Notes: generated by a model not told the origin, from the sequence alone. A DNA stretch of 64,000 bases from MPNP01 sp965221445 (GCA_965221445.1 CBDCSF010000013.1:2046001-2110000); one strand, 5' to 3'. Shown: positions 9,623 to 19,320, counted from the first letter of the stretch. Program-made: numbers and translations.

Positions 9623-9735
9623 TGAAAATTCTGGAATGTTCTCCTCTATCCATGTTTCTATTATGAGATCACACGGCTAGATTATTTGTTGCTGCTGTCT
9701 TTGAAGCAATTATATCCCAAAGTGTAAATACTGGA

Positions 9736-10215
9736 TTACTTGGCCAGTAATTCCTCCATCAGTTTCATGCCAGCACCCCAACCTTTACCCATGTCATCCT
9801 TAGCCTGCTCGAAACAAGTCAATTCAGCGTCGGTTGCGTTGTGTGGTACCCATGTGAAAGTTTGAGTTGTCACACCCTCATTTTCCATCAGTGTAACTGT
9901 TGAATGAAGGGTTCTCGGCCAATTGTTGGGCATGGCAAAAATATTCCATTTTTCATCTGTAGTGGAATGAAGCCAGACAAGTTTTTCAGGAGGAAGAATT
10001 TCCAGATATTCCGCACTTTGATACATGGAGTTCTCTCCCCATTTCATTTCACAAAGCCAAAATCCGTTCACCTTAAGATCAAACCTGTGAATGATTGTTT
10101 CGATATTTGGTCCATACCAGTGAGATAGTAGTTCTGGATCGGTCCAGGCTTCCCAAACCTTTACACGTGGTGCGTTGAATTTATGCTCCAAAATATAGGT
10201 TGGTAATTCGTTCAT
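9736..10215 (-). CDS. SRPBCC-fold protein, AHSA1/START-like
   Basis: 159 residues. The pattern is that of activator-of-Hsp90-homologue-like SRPBCC proteins: an EHKFNAPRVKVWEAWTDPE start, W(Y)GP after the first helix, an EILPPEKLVWLHS strand pair, and a GWGAGMKLMEELL C-terminal helix. The fold forms a hydrophobic ligand pocket. The ligand and role of this protein are unknown. It follows the YdeI-family gene on the same strand, an association seen in other genomes. Confidence 0.85.
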   Translation of the reverse strand: MNELPTYILEHKFNAPRVKVWEAWTDPELLSHWYGPNIETIIHRFDLKVNGFWLCEMKWGENSMYQSAEYLEILPPEKLVWLHSTTDEKWNIFAMPNNWPRTLHSTVTLMENEGVTTQTFTWVPHNATDAELTCFEQAKDDMGKGWGAGMKLMEELLAK

Positions 10216-10272
10216 CGGTCTAATTCCTTTTCAAAACAGTGTTGGCAGATTTAATTTCTGAATAATCGGTTG

Positions 10273-10455
10273 TCAGGTTGAAGAATTATACTCACGAATA
10301 CTGAAGTTAGAATCAATAATCCGACCTTTGGAAGAAAATAGAAACCCAGTTGCTAATAACGATACTCCCAAAGTCATCAGCCAGCCCATTCTAAAAAAGA
10401 TGGTAAGATTAAGTTTTTTCTTTCGATTGTCGCCTTTTTGCCTCTGCGACAGCAT
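10273..10455 (-). CDS. Small hypothetical membrane protein (uncertain)
   Basis: A 60-residue reading frame with a lysine-rich start (QRQKGDNRKKK), one hydrophobic span (MGWLMTLGVSLLATGFLF) and a polar tail. It overlaps the last 47 bases of the FAD oxidoreductase gene in another frame. The positive-inside pattern is compatible with a single-pass protein, but no family is recognised and the frame could be fortuitous. Confidence 0.3.
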   Translation of the reverse strand: MLSQRQKGDNRKKKLNLTIFFRMGWLMTLGVSLLATGFLFSSKGRIIDSNFSIREYNSST

Positions 10456-11578
10456 TTTCAAGAGAGAATTTATAAGGGATCCTGTTTTTATCACCCAAAA
10501 TTAAATCGGCCATAACCTCTGCAATTTTGGGTGCCATACCTAGACCTATCTTGAAACCACCGTTGGCAATAAAGGTATCCTTTTGGATAGGATGTGCTCC
10601 AAGTATAGGAGCTCTGGTTACAGATCTAGGACGATCATGGGCCCATTTTTCAACAATACGGGTATTCTTTATTAGGGGTAACAACTCAATTGCTTTAAGA
10701 AAAAGCTCATTGAGCCTAAAATCAGTTTTGTAGGGGTTTTCGAAATACCGTTCTGTTGTTGAGCCTATAGCAGTGACACCATTTGGCTGAGGTACAATAT
10801 TTATACCCTCACCAGAAATTATGGGTTGATCCATTGCATCATAATTTATCAGCAAGGCCTGACCTTTCTCATGTGCTGCCATCGGGAGATCAAGTTCCCT
10901 ACTCAAGGCATTTAATCCAGCTGTGCCTGTAGCCAGCACCCGGTATTTATGATGAGGTTTTTTCCTCTCATTTAGTTCTACTAAAGGAACACCGTTATTC
11001 ACCAGAGCATTTCGAAGTGCTTTGATTGCCAATCTGGGATTAATCCGGGCAGATAAACTGTCGGCAATCAATTTTCCAGTGGGGCTTACGGGTTTCCAAG
11101 CTGGATAATCAGAGGAATTTACAATTTTCCAATCGGCCTTTTTTTTCCAGTTCGTAATGGCCCCAATAGCTCTCTTATTCGCTAGCGTAAGGCCATTTTC
11201 ATCTGGAATGGGTTGAAGGCGGCCACACCTCTTGTAGTGAGGATCAATTCCGCTTTTCGAATGAATCTCGCTCCACCAGATATCTCCCTTTAGCAAGCTT
11301 TCAAATTGGAATTGTTTTTTGCTTTCCCAAGGTTCAGGTACGTGAGGAGTCAATGCCCCAACAAGCCCATAGCTGGATGATCTCTGGTAGGGTTGATGGT
11401 CTACTACCCTCACCCTGGCCCCCAGCCTTGAGCATTCCCAGGCAATAGAGAGACCCAAAATCCCCATGCCTACAACCTCTATGTCAAAACTTCCTGATTT
11501 CACTGTAGAAACATGATTCGAGTCAGAAGGTAATTTGATGAGCAATTCATCAAGTTTGCTTTCATTTGATATTGGCAC
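10409..11578 (-). CDS. FAD-dependent oxidoreductase, DAO family, resembling the MnmC oxidase half
   Basis: 389 residues. The FAD-binding Rossmann motif GMGILG is at 37-42, with the acidic end of the second strand at VVD60. The C-terminal block RAPILGAHPIQKDTFIANGGFKIGLGMAPKIAE is the FAD-closing motif of D-amino-acid-oxidase-type proteins. It is divergently transcribed from an MnmD methyltransferase gene 183 bases away. In enterobacteria a DAO-type oxidase is fused to that methyltransferase as MnmC and converts cmnm5(s2)U34 to nm5(s2)U34 in tRNA. Context therefore suggests the same job, but a glycine or D-amino-acid oxidase (ThiO or DadA type) is not excluded. The first 30 residues precede the fold and may be over-called. 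Confidence 0.8.
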   Translation of the reverse strand: MPISNESKLDELLIKLPSDSNHVSTVKSGSFDIEVVGMGILGLSIAWECSRLGARVRVVDHQPYQRSSSYGLVGALTPHVPEPWESKKQFQFESLLKGDIWWSEIHSKSGIDPHYKRCGRLQPIPDENGLTLANKRAIGAITNWKKKADWKIVNSSDYPAWKPVSPTGKLIADSLSARINPRLAIKALRNALVNNGVPLVELNERKKPHHKYRVLATGTAGLNALSRELDLPMAAHEKGQALLINYDAMDQPIISGEGINIVPQPNGVTAIGSTTERYFENPYKTDFRLNELFLKAIELLPLIKNTRIVEKWAHDRPRSVTRAPILGAHPIQKDTFIANGGFKIGLGMAPKIAEVMADLILGDKNRIPYKFSLENAVAEAKRRQSKEKT

Positions 11579-11761
11579 CTCTAAATAACAGGTTGAAAAA
11601 TTGCGGGGTGTAAGTTCCCCGGCGGTATGAATATTTTACCATAAATATCATATAATTATTGTTAATACTGCTGTGATAAAACTTCCAAGTTCGAGATGTT
11701 GTTCAAAATCGGCGTATAGTGAAGACGAATTAATTCCTAAAGGGATAAAACTTCAGAGAGC

Positions 11762-12460
11762 ATGATGAAACCTGGACCTGACGATAACACTCAAAATTCT
11801 GATTATCTTGAGATATATTGGGATGATACCAAGCAGTTGAGGTCTGCAAGGTTTCGGGATATTTTTTTCAGCTCCAATGGTATCGAAGAAGCCATGCATG
11901 TCTTTATGGCAGGAAATAATCTCCCCGGGAATTTCAATACGGACTTTCACATAGCAGAACTTGGTTTTGGAACCGGGTTGAATTTGTTTTTAGCCCTTGA
12001 ACTATGGAGAAAATGGGATGCCAATAAGGTTTTGCGATTCACCTCTTTTGAAATTCATCCTCTTCCGGGAAGTGTTATGACCGAAGCTCTTAAGGAATTT
12101 AATGCCATCCATGGTATTATGAACGAGTTTCTTATTCATTGGCAGAAAGGCAAATCCAAAATAAAACTCTCCAACCTTGAATTTGAACTTATTGTGGGTG
12201 ATGTCAGAAATACTATCCACACCTTCAATCATAAGGTCGATTGCTGGTTTTTGGATGGATTCTCACCAAAAAACAACCCGGAAATGTGGGAAAAGGACTT
12301 GTTTAAAAACCTTGCTGAAAGAACCAAAACTGGTGGTACGCTTTCTACTTTTTCCTCGGCTGCAATGGTACGAGAAAATCTGATGGAGGCCGGATTTGAA
12401 ATAACAAGAGTTCCCGGATTTGGTAAAAAGAAACATATGCTTACAGGTAAGTTGGTTTAG
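11762..12460 (+). CDS. mnmD: MnmD: tRNA 5-aminomethyl-2-thiouridine methyltransferase (MnmC N-terminal domain homologue)
   Basis: 232 residues, SAM-dependent methyltransferase of the DUF752/MnmC(m) family. The SAM-binding loop is ELGFGTGLNLF (66-76). The family signature CWFLDGFSPKNNPEMW is at 161-176, and a late FSSAAMVRENLMEAGF motif is present. It methylates nm5(s2)U34 to mnm5(s2)U34 at the tRNA wobble position. It is a stand-alone protein without the C-terminal oxidase. Two adjacent ATGs (11762 and 11765) could start it. Its stop codon TAG is part of the Shine-Dalgarno region of the next gene. Confidence 0.92.
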   Translation: MMKPGPDDNTQNSDYLEIYWDDTKQLRSARFRDIFFSSNGIEEAMHVFMAGNNLPGNFNTDFHIAELGFGTGLNLFLALELWRKWDANKVLRFTSFEIHPLPGSVMTEALKEFNAIHGIMNEFLIHWQKGKSKIKLSNLEFELIVGDVRNTIHTFNHKVDCWFLDGFSPKNNPEMWEKDLFKNLAERTKTGGTLSTFSSAAMVRENLMEAGFEITRVPGFGKKKHMLTGKLV

Positions 12461-12471
12461 GAGGTATTATT

Positions 12472-13410
12472 TTGGTTGCTCATCTTGAAGGAAAATCGGT
12501 GGAACCTCTTCTTGATTGGCTGGAATTACTTAACTGCCTAAAAGACGGACACCAACACCCCACGCCCCAAATAAAAGATCATATCCTTGCCCAGGGTACC
12601 AATCGTCTACTGAACCGGCTGGCATGGGTAGAAGGATTGGGAAGTGCTGTCAAGACATGTACGGTGTTTCCTGATAACTCTCTTTGTAATATTGCAACTA
12701 TAAATGGTATGATGACCCTGTTTGCAAACGAAACAGGTATACCAGAGGCTATAATTGACTTTCATCTGGTGACCAAGTGGAAGACTGCGGCAGATTCCTT
12801 GTTGGCTACTTCCCTGTTAACACCTGATGATCCCCAGAATTACCTGATTATAGGCGCTGGTACCGTTGCCCGATCCTTGGTTGAGGCTTACAAGCGACTT
12901 TTCCCAGACCTGAAAATAACCGTATGGAACAGGACCAAGTCCCGAGCATTAGATCTAATCAGAGAGTACCAGGACAGGTGCGATATTAGCTATACAGAGG
13001 ATTTGCCTAAAGCAGTAGAAATGGCAGATATCATAAGTTGTGCGACAATGTCAAATGAACCGGTTCTAAAGGGCGATTGGGTTTCTCCGAATACCCACAT
13101 CGACCTGATTGGTGCCTTCACCCCTGACATGCGTGAGGCAGACGATAAAGTACTCCAACGAGGAGATTTGTTTGTTGATTTTCGCAATACAACAATCGGT
13201 CATATCGGTGAACTGACTATTCCCATGAGTAGGGGAATTCTGGATGAGGATGATGTAGTCGCTGATTTTTATGATATCAAATCAGGTCGATTTGCAAGAG
13301 TACCAGAAGGCAATGTGACGGTTTTCAAGAATGGAGGAGGAGCGCATCTGGACTTGATGACAGGAAAATACATCTATCAGAAGTGGATGGAAAACCAAGA
13401 CCAATTTTGA
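12472..13410 (+). CDS. Ornithine cyclodeaminase / mu-crystallin family protein
   Basis: 312 residues. The NAD-binding motif is GAGTVARSL (about 127-135), preceded by the substrate region KTAADSLLATSLL. This fits the ornithine cyclodeaminase, alanine dehydrogenase and ketimine reductase superfamily. Substrate cannot be assigned. The start is TTG at 12472, supported by a strong TAGGAGGT Shine-Dalgarno just upstream that overlaps the mnmD stop, so translation is probably coupled. Confidence 0.88.
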   Translation: MVAHLEGKSVEPLLDWLELLNCLKDGHQHPTPQIKDHILAQGTNRLLNRLAWVEGLGSAVKTCTVFPDNSLCNIATINGMMTLFANETGIPEAIIDFHLVTKWKTAADSLLATSLLTPDDPQNYLIIGAGTVARSLVEAYKRLFPDLKITVWNRTKSRALDLIREYQDRCDISYTEDLPKAVEMADIISCATMSNEPVLKGDWVSPNTHIDLIGAFTPDMREADDKVLQRGDLFVDFRNTTIGHIGELTIPMSRGILDEDDVVADFYDIKSGRFARVPEGNVTVFKNGGGAHLDLMTGKYIYQKWMENQDQF

Positions 13411-13424
13411 GGTAAATTGATTAG

Positions 13425-15473
13425 CTAAAACAAGGTACTTGTTCGAATAGGAGCAGTCCTGCTGCTGAAACGGTGTTGGTATATGGTAAGTGATTCAATT
13501 ACTCGCATAACGTAATTTCGGGTTTCGGAGTAAGGAATGTGTTCTATCCAATCAATAACGCTTTGATAATTATCGTCTGGTCCTCCAAGAGTTTCCAACC
13601 AGGTATTTAACCTGCTTGGTCCGGCATTGTAGGCTGCAAATGCCAGTACATTCTCCCCACGGTATTCGTCAAGCAGTTCCTGTAGATAGGCCGTACCGAT
13701 TTTCATATTCGACTCCTCGTCAAGAAGGAGTTCTCTTATCGGGCCTTTAATACCCAAATCCCTGGCGATTTCCTTACCTGTACTAGGTAGGACTTGCATC
13801 AAACCCAAGGCACCCTTATGGCTTTCAGCTTGTGATCGGAATTCAGTTTCCTGGCGGATTATTGAAAGGGTAACTTCCGGTTTTGTTGGTAAATTTTGAG
13901 TAGTCAAGTCGGGTATTGGGTACAAGTAATCCAACATGACATTTCCTTGTCTCGTACCTTGCTTGGCAATCTTGACCAGGGAAAAATCAGCTCTGTTCAT
14001 TTGAGCGATTGCTGCCAGGGCAGATAGCCCCTCCCGGTCAAGTATTTCGGATTGGTGAGCAAGGAACCAGCCAGCGTAGGGTTCAATTCCAACCGAATGA
14101 AACAGTAAAGCTGCCCTGACCACCTTTTCGTTTTGAAGTCTGGAAACCAGTTGGTTGTTAACGGGTTCGTTTGATACCAATGATTTACTTGTTGGGTAGT
14201 TTATTCTTTCAGCAGCCAATTGGCCATAAAATGAGGTTTGGAATCGAGCACCAAACCGATAGGCAGATTTGGCGTCTTCCGTGTTTCCAGCAGCTTCATG
14301 AGCTACTCCCAACCAATACCCTGCCCTTCCCAAACGTACGGGTGAATAAGAAGGGTAGGAGTAGGAAGGTCGAAGTACTTCCTGATAATAATTATAGAAA
14401 TGTCCCAAGGCTCTTTGTGGTTCATCAAGTTTTCGGAGCGAAATAAATCCAGCCAGCCATTCAAGATCAAGATATTTGCTTCTCTGCTTCCTTTCCCAAG
14501 TAGGGACATCTGTTTTTGAAAGCCAATCCAATGAGTTGAAGCGATCATTTCTGGTTAGAAAATGATTCGAAGCTATATCATACGCAATTTGGTTTTTTTC
14601 TTCTCTCATCAAGGCATGAGCTACCCTGTATCTTGTATCTGCCCAAAATATCGGTTTGCCCAGAGTTGTTTCAGATATGCTTTGCTCAAGCAGCAATTCC
14701 AAAGCTGATAATTCATGACCATGGTGGTCTCTCCATAATACACGATCATAGGCTAGTCCGGGGTCGGAATCATATTCTCGGGGAATTCTGTTTATTAACG
14801 CATTGACACCATTATCCATTGCATCAAGGGAAATTCGGGCTTTATAAAGTGATTGTTGTTCCTTCTTGAGATAAGGTAACAATTGTTTGGCTTCCTCTAT
14901 ACGGTCCAGCCAAAGTAGATTGTCAATTCTGGTTTCCAACAGGGGTTTTGTTTGGGCAGGGTACGTGTCGATTACAAGTTTGAGATCATCATCCGAGAAT
15001 GGCAAGGAAAGGATAGCGTTGCTGATGAGCTGATGAGCTTTTCTTGGTCTTTCAAGACGTTTCAATGCTTCTGCATAGCGAAGTGCACCATACCCCTCTT
15101 GGGGATGATAATTACTGAAATAATTTACTACCTGGTTTGGATTTTCTTCTCCAGTAAGGGATTTTTCTCCTGATCGTCTGAGTATTTTTAGTCCTGGCCA
15201 ATCACTGTTTGATTGGAGAAACAACCGATATTGTTGCCAATCATCAATACCTGCCCGGAGATGCAACCAACGAACAACATCAACAGCAACCGTATCCGAA
15301 ACCATTCGGGCATGGTTATATGCATCATCCCATTGCTCCCTTTCAGCATTTTCAAATGCCAGTTTAAAGTACTTGGAATCCTCAACACTCGTGCTGGAAA
15401 GGGCGGATGAACACGCAACGAGGGAAATTAGCAATCCCCTAGCTACAGAATGCCACAACCGATTAAAAATCAT
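13425..15473 (-). CDS. slt: Soluble-type lytic murein transglycosylase (Slt), possibly a lipoprotein
   Basis: 682 residues. An N-terminal helical superhelix (Slt U-domain) is followed by the SLT catalytic domain: IIRQETEF with the catalytic glutamate at about 542, GALGLMQVLPSTG, and AFAAYNAGPSRLNTW. It cleaves the MurNAc-GlcNAc bond in peptidoglycan to give 1,6-anhydro products in the periplasm. I choose ATG at 15473. The signal sequence from there contains the lipobox-like LVAC with Cys21, so membrane anchoring is possible. It is divergent from dapA, a common alphaproteobacterial arrangement. Confidence 0.93.
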   Translation of the reverse strand: MIFNRLWHSVARGLLISLVACSSALSSTSVEDSKYFKLAFENAEREQWDDAYNHARMVSDTVAVDVVRWLHLRAGIDDWQQYRLFLQSNSDWPGLKILRRSGEKSLTGEENPNQVVNYFSNYHPQEGYGALRYAEALKRLERPRKAHQLISNAILSLPFSDDDLKLVIDTYPAQTKPLLETRIDNLLWLDRIEEAKQLLPYLKKEQQSLYKARISLDAMDNGVNALINRIPREYDSDPGLAYDRVLWRDHHGHELSALELLLEQSISETTLGKPIFWADTRYRVAHALMREEKNQIAYDIASNHFLTRNDRFNSLDWLSKTDVPTWERKQRSKYLDLEWLAGFISLRKLDEPQRALGHFYNYYQEVLRPSYSYPSYSPVRLGRAGYWLGVAHEAAGNTEDAKSAYRFGARFQTSFYGQLAAERINYPTSKSLVSNEPVNNQLVSRLQNEKVVRAALLFHSVGIEPYAGWFLAHQSEILDREGLSALAAIAQMNRADFSLVKIAKQGTRQGNVMLDYLYPIPDLTTQNLPTKPEVTLSIIRQETEFRSQAESHKGALGLMQVLPSTGKEIARDLGIKGPIRELLLDEESNMKIGTAYLQELLDEYRGENVLAFAAYNAGPSRLNTWLETLGGPDDNYQSVIDWIEHIPYSETRNYVMRVIESLTIYQHRFSSRTAPIRTSTLF

Positions 15474-15586
15474 GGAAATAACCAACTAACACTGCTCTTT
15501 TTTGTTTTTCTATCTATATTATATTGCTTGTGCATTACAATATTTTGCAACGACATAGTAAAATAAGTTAAATAACGGATAAATTG

Positions 15587-16462
15587 ATGTTTTCTGGATC
15601 TTTACCTGCGCTGGTTACTCCTTTTAATTCAAAAGCTGTAGATTGGAGTACTCTTGAAGTCTTGGTGAAATGGCATATCGGTGAAGGATCGAATGGAATA
15701 GTTCCAGTGGGAACAACTGGGGAAAGTCCAACCCTGAGCCACCAGGAACACGAGGATGTTGTAAAGGCCGTTATCGAATACTCTGGTGGAAAGATTCCTG
15801 TGATTGCCGGAGCAGGCTCAAACTCAACTGATGAAGCAGTAAGATTTGTACAATCGGCCGAAGAGGCAGGTGCTGATGCTGTGTTGGTTGTAACACCGTA
15901 CTATAACAAACCAACTCAAACAGGTCTGTATGAACATTATCGTGTACTTCATGATAATAGTAATATCCCAATCATCATTTATAACATCCCAGGGCGTTCC
16001 GTTATTGATATGACACCCGCCACCATGGGGCAGCTGGCTAAACTACCCAGGATAATTGGAGTTAAGGATGCGACGGGCGATGTTGTTAGGGTATCTCAGC
16101 AAAGAGAGTCATGCGGTGAGGATTTTCTGCAACTATCCGGTGAGGATGCCTCTGCTTTGGGTTTCAATGCTCATGGTGGCAGAGGATGTATTTCTGTAAC
16201 AGCCAATGTAGCTCCCCGATTGTGCTCAGAGTTCCAGCATGCTACACTTGGAGGCGATTATTCCAAGGCCCTGAAGATGCAGGATATGCTTTTGCCACTG
16301 CATACAGCAATATTTATTGAACCGGGATTGGCTGGAGCAAAATTTGGACTATCTGTTTTAGGCAAGTGCTCCGAAGAAGTTCGTTTGCCGTTAGCACCAC
16401 TCACAGAACCGACAAAGAAGAAAATTATTGAAGCGATGAAGGTTGCCGGTATTATTGATTAG
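15587..16462 (+). CDS. dapA: 4-hydroxy-tetrahydrodipicolinate synthase
   Basis: 291 residues. DapA condenses pyruvate with aspartate semialdehyde in lysine and diaminopimelate synthesis. Seen: the MFSGSLPALVTPF start, GTTGESPTL, catalytic Tyr132 in IIIYNIPGR, and Schiff-base Lys160 in GVKDATGD. I choose the ATG at 15587, the normal DapA N-terminus, over the TTG just before it. smpB follows 220 bases downstream. Confidence 0.96.
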   Translation: MFSGSLPALVTPFNSKAVDWSTLEVLVKWHIGEGSNGIVPVGTTGESPTLSHQEHEDVVKAVIEYSGGKIPVIAGAGSNSTDEAVRFVQSAEEAGADAVLVVTPYYNKPTQTGLYEHYRVLHDNSNIPIIIYNIPGRSVIDMTPATMGQLAKLPRIIGVKDATGDVVRVSQQRESCGEDFLQLSGEDASALGFNAHGGRGCISVTANVAPRLCSEFQHATLGGDYSKALKMQDMLLPLHTAIFIEPGLAGAKFGLSVLGKCSEEVRLPLAPLTEPTKKKIIEAMKVAGIID

Positions 16463-16682
16463 TTGGCTTTGGTGACATTGGCCTGAAATAAGGACTTACA
16501 ATCCGTTCAGGACAAGTATTGAAACCGAGGTTGTTAAACTTGAAGGTTTAAACCCAAGTGAAGTTGGTTGATTGCATTTCCTTAAATCTGACTTTTCGTG
16601 ATGTTGTTTTTTAAACTGAATATACCCGACAAATTTTACCCACAAGGCTATTATCACAATATTGAGAATCTGAAGTTGAACA

Positions 16683-17162
16683 ATGCCCAAGTCCCAGGAA
16701 GAGAAGAACTACAAGATTCTTGCCGTGAATCGGCGTGCGAGACACGATTATTTCATTGAAAATGAATTGGAGTGCGGTATCCTCCTTGAGGGATCCGAGG
16801 TCAAGTCTCTCCGAACAGCACAATGCAATATTGCCGAAAGTTATGCCTCAGTTGAAAACCAGGAATTGTGGTTAATTAACAGTTATATTGCTCCCTATGA
16901 AAAGTCTCGACATTTTCGCCATGAAGAGCGTCGAAAAAGAAAACTTCTGGTTTCAAAAAGGGAGTTGGCCAAGCTGTGGTCCAATACCAAACGAGAAGGC
17001 AAAACCTTGGTTCCTTTGGTTTTGTATTTTAATCACAAGGGACTTGCAAAGGTAAAAATTGGTATAGCCAAAGGTAAAAAACTTATGGACAAACGGCAAA
17101 CCCAACAAAAAAGGGACTGGAAACGTAACCAGCAGAGGCTTTTGAAGCATTCAAACAAGTAA
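16683..17162 (+). CDS. smpB: SsrA-binding protein SmpB
   Basis: 159 residues. SmpB binds tmRNA and delivers it to stalled ribosomes for trans-translation. Characteristic features are the NRRARHDYFIENELECGILLEGSEVKSLR beta-barrel start, a KLLVSKRELAKL segment, and a basic C-terminal tail (KKLMDKRQTQQKRDWKRNQQR) that enters the mRNA channel. No tmRNA gene was recognised nearby. The dapA-smpB order is frequent in alphaproteobacteria. Confidence 0.97.
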   Translation: MPKSQEEKNYKILAVNRRARHDYFIENELECGILLEGSEVKSLRTAQCNIAESYASVENQELWLINSYIAPYEKSRHFRHEERRKRKLLVSKRELAKLWSNTKREGKTLVPLVLYFNHKGLAKVKIGIAKGKKLMDKRQTQQKRDWKRNQQRLLKHSNK

Positions 17163-17241
17163 TTGGTTGGTTTTAACTTGATTGACCTTTTGAGTAAAAT
17201 AATAGGAAAGTGTTAGATTTAGGAGAAGAGGGGATTCCAAT

Positions 17242-18069
17242 ATGGGAAATGAAGACCCGACAAAATTAGTTTCAACTGAATGGTTGGACAAGCATATCAA
17301 TGATCCCGATTTAAGGGTAATTGACGCTTCATGGTACTTGCCTGGAGAAGATCGGAATCCCTTGGAAGAGTATAAACAGTCTCATATCCCTGGTGCACGA
17401 TTTTTTGATATTGATGAGATTGCCGATAAAGATACCCAGCTGCCTCACATGGTACCACCTCAGGAGTTGTTTGCTGCTAGGGTAATGAAATTGGGTATTG
17501 GCGATGGACACCAGATCGTGGTTTACGACACGGCTGGAATATTTTCTTCACCTAGGGTTTGGTGGCTTTTCAAGTTAATGGGACACCGTGACGTTGCAGT
17601 ATTGGATGGTGGTTACCCCAAATGGTTGAATGAAGGTAGGGAAGAGGAGGATATGCTTCCCCTTTTTAACGAAAGACACTATTCCGTTAGGAAACTGGCT
17701 CAGAGAGTGAAGTCATATGCTGAAGTACAAGCAGCATCAGAGGAGGGTCTCTCTCAGATTTTGGATGCCCGTCCAAGTTCAAGATTCAACGGGCTAGCCC
17801 CCGAACCCCGACCGGGACTCCGCGCAGGAAACATCCCAAATTCACTTAATTTGCCTTACACCAACCTGTTGACTGAAAATGGAACGATGAAGGAGAAAAA
17901 AGAGTTGCTTGAAGCCATTCAATTGGTTGGTATTGATTTGGACAAGCCGATAATTACGACGTGCGGGTCTGGAATTACGGCAGCAATTTTATACTTGGCA
18001 CTTGATTTGATTGGACATAAAAACATCTCCCTTTATGATGGCTCTTGGGTAGAATGGGGCAGTAAATAA
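17242..18069 (+). CDS. sseA: 3-mercaptopyruvate / thiosulfate sulfurtransferase
   Basis: 275 residues with two rhodanese domains. The first (about 1-140) is inactive and has the conserved VIDASWYLPGEDRNP start. The second carries the active-site loop CGSGITA with Cys241, the pattern of 3-mercaptopyruvate sulfurtransferases, distinct from CRKG of thiosulfate sulfurtransferases. It transfers sulfur from mercaptopyruvate to thiol acceptors or cyanide. It is followed by a TyrB-type aminotransferase gene, plausible because transamination of cysteine yields mercaptopyruvate. Confidence 0.92.
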   Translation: MGNEDPTKLVSTEWLDKHINDPDLRVIDASWYLPGEDRNPLEEYKQSHIPGARFFDIDEIADKDTQLPHMVPPQELFAARVMKLGIGDGHQIVVYDTAGIFSSPRVWWLFKLMGHRDVAVLDGGYPKWLNEGREEEDMLPLFNERHYSVRKLAQRVKSYAEVQAASEEGLSQILDARPSSRFNGLAPEPRPGLRAGNIPNSLNLPYTNLLTENGTMKEKKELLEAIQLVGIDLDKPIITTCGSGITAAILYLALDLIGHKNISLYDGSWVEWGSK

Positions 18070-18135
18070 ATCTGTTTTGGTCAATCGTAATGTGACAATT
18101 TGGATCAAGAGAGTTTTTAAATTTGAGGATTGAAT

Positions 18136-19320
18136 ATGTTTGAAGCAATACCACCAGCACCACCTGACAAAATAATAGAGCTTATCCAGAAATTCCGAGA
18201 AGACCCAAGGGAGCAGAAGGTAGATCTTGGTGTAGGAGTCTATAAGAATGCCAGTGGAATTACTCCAGTTATGGAAGCTGTAAAAGAAGCTGAATTACGA
18301 CTTTGGAATTCCCAAACGACCAAAACCTATACGTCCCTGGTCGGCGATACGGCTTTTCATGAGGCAATGATCAAACTTATCCTGGGTGGTTCTGTTCCAC
18401 GGGATAGAATCGCAGCGGCCCACACGCCGGGAGGGACTGGAGCTGTTCGTATGGCTTTTGAAATCATCAAATTGGCTTCACCTGAAGCTTCTGTCTGGAT
18501 TTCCAATCCAAGTTGGCCCAACCACAAAGCCATCCTGAATTTTATCGACATGAATATGAGGGAATATTCATATTTTGACAGGGCCTCAAGATCAGCTGAT
18601 TTTTCAGGAATGATGTCGGATTTGCAGGAAGCCAGGCAAGGGGATGCTATTGTACTACACGGATGCTGTCATAACCCGACTGGTTCCGACCTTTCTCATT
18701 CGCAATGGGAAGAATTGGCCGAGTTTCTACTTGGTCGTAACATAACCCCCATAATTGATTTTGCCTACCAGGGATTTGGAGATGGTTTGGACGAGGATGC
18801 CAAGTTCTTGCAGATGATCGCTTCGAAATTTCCTGAAACCCTGATTGCCGGAAGTTGTTCCAAGAACTTTGGAATTTATCGGGAAAGGGCAGGTATCATG
18901 CTTGCCGTTACTCAGGAAACCAAGACCAGAACAGATATTCAAAGCGTCTTGGCATCCCTGAATAGAATGAGTTTTTCTTTTCCACCAGATCACGGTGCCA
19001 GTTTGGTAACAATGATTTTGAACGATGATGAATTATCTGTGTTGTGGCGAGAAGAGTTGGAAGCTACCCGTCAAAATCTTCAGAACCTGAGGGTTAAATT
19101 GGCTGGAGAGTTACGAGATCTTACCGGTTCGGACAGATTTGGGTTTCTGGCTTCACATAAAGGTATGTTTTCCTTAACAGGATGCACGCCCGAACAGGTG
19201 ATCACCATGCGGGAAAAACACGGAATTTATCTCGTTGGCGACAGCCGAATAAATGTTGCTGGCTTGAATGAGAATTCGATTCCTTATATGGCCAAGGCGA
19301 TGCTTGATTCGGGTATGTAA
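18136..19320 (+). CDS. Aspartate/aromatic amino acid aminotransferase (TyrB/AspC type)
   Basis: 394 residues, class I aminotransferase of the enterobacterial AspC/TyrB subfamily: MFEAIPPAPPDKI start, VGVYKN, HGCCHNPTG, DFAYQGFG, and the PLP lysine in GSCSKNFGIYRERAG (Lys243). It transaminates aromatic amino acids and aspartate with 2-oxoglutarate. The start at 18136 has a GAGGA Shine-Dalgarno six bases upstream; a TTG two codons earlier is less likely. Confidence 0.92.
   Translation: MFEAIPPAPPDKIIELIQKFREDPREQKVDLGVGVYKNASGITPVMEAVKEAELRLWNSQTTKTYTSLVGDTAFHEAMIKLILGGSVPRDRIAAAHTPGGTGAVRMAFEIIKLASPEASVWISNPSWPNHKAILNFIDMNMREYSYFDRASRSADFSGMMSDLQEARQGDAIVLHGCCHNPTGSDLSHSQWEELAEFLLGRNITPIIDFAYQGFGDGLDEDAKFLQMIASKFPETLIAGSCSKNFGIYRERAGIMLAVTQETKTRTDIQSVLASLNRMSFSFPPDHGASLVTMILNDDELSVLWREELEATRQNLQNLRVKLAGELRDLTGSDRFGFLASHKGMFSLTGCTPEQVITMREKHGIYLVGDSRINVAGLNENSIPYMAKAMLDSGM

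Noticed and set aside
11700..11761. TATAGT box as an mnmD promoter
   Set aside because: A -10-like TATAGT is present at 11715-11720, but no -35 box lies at a suitable distance.
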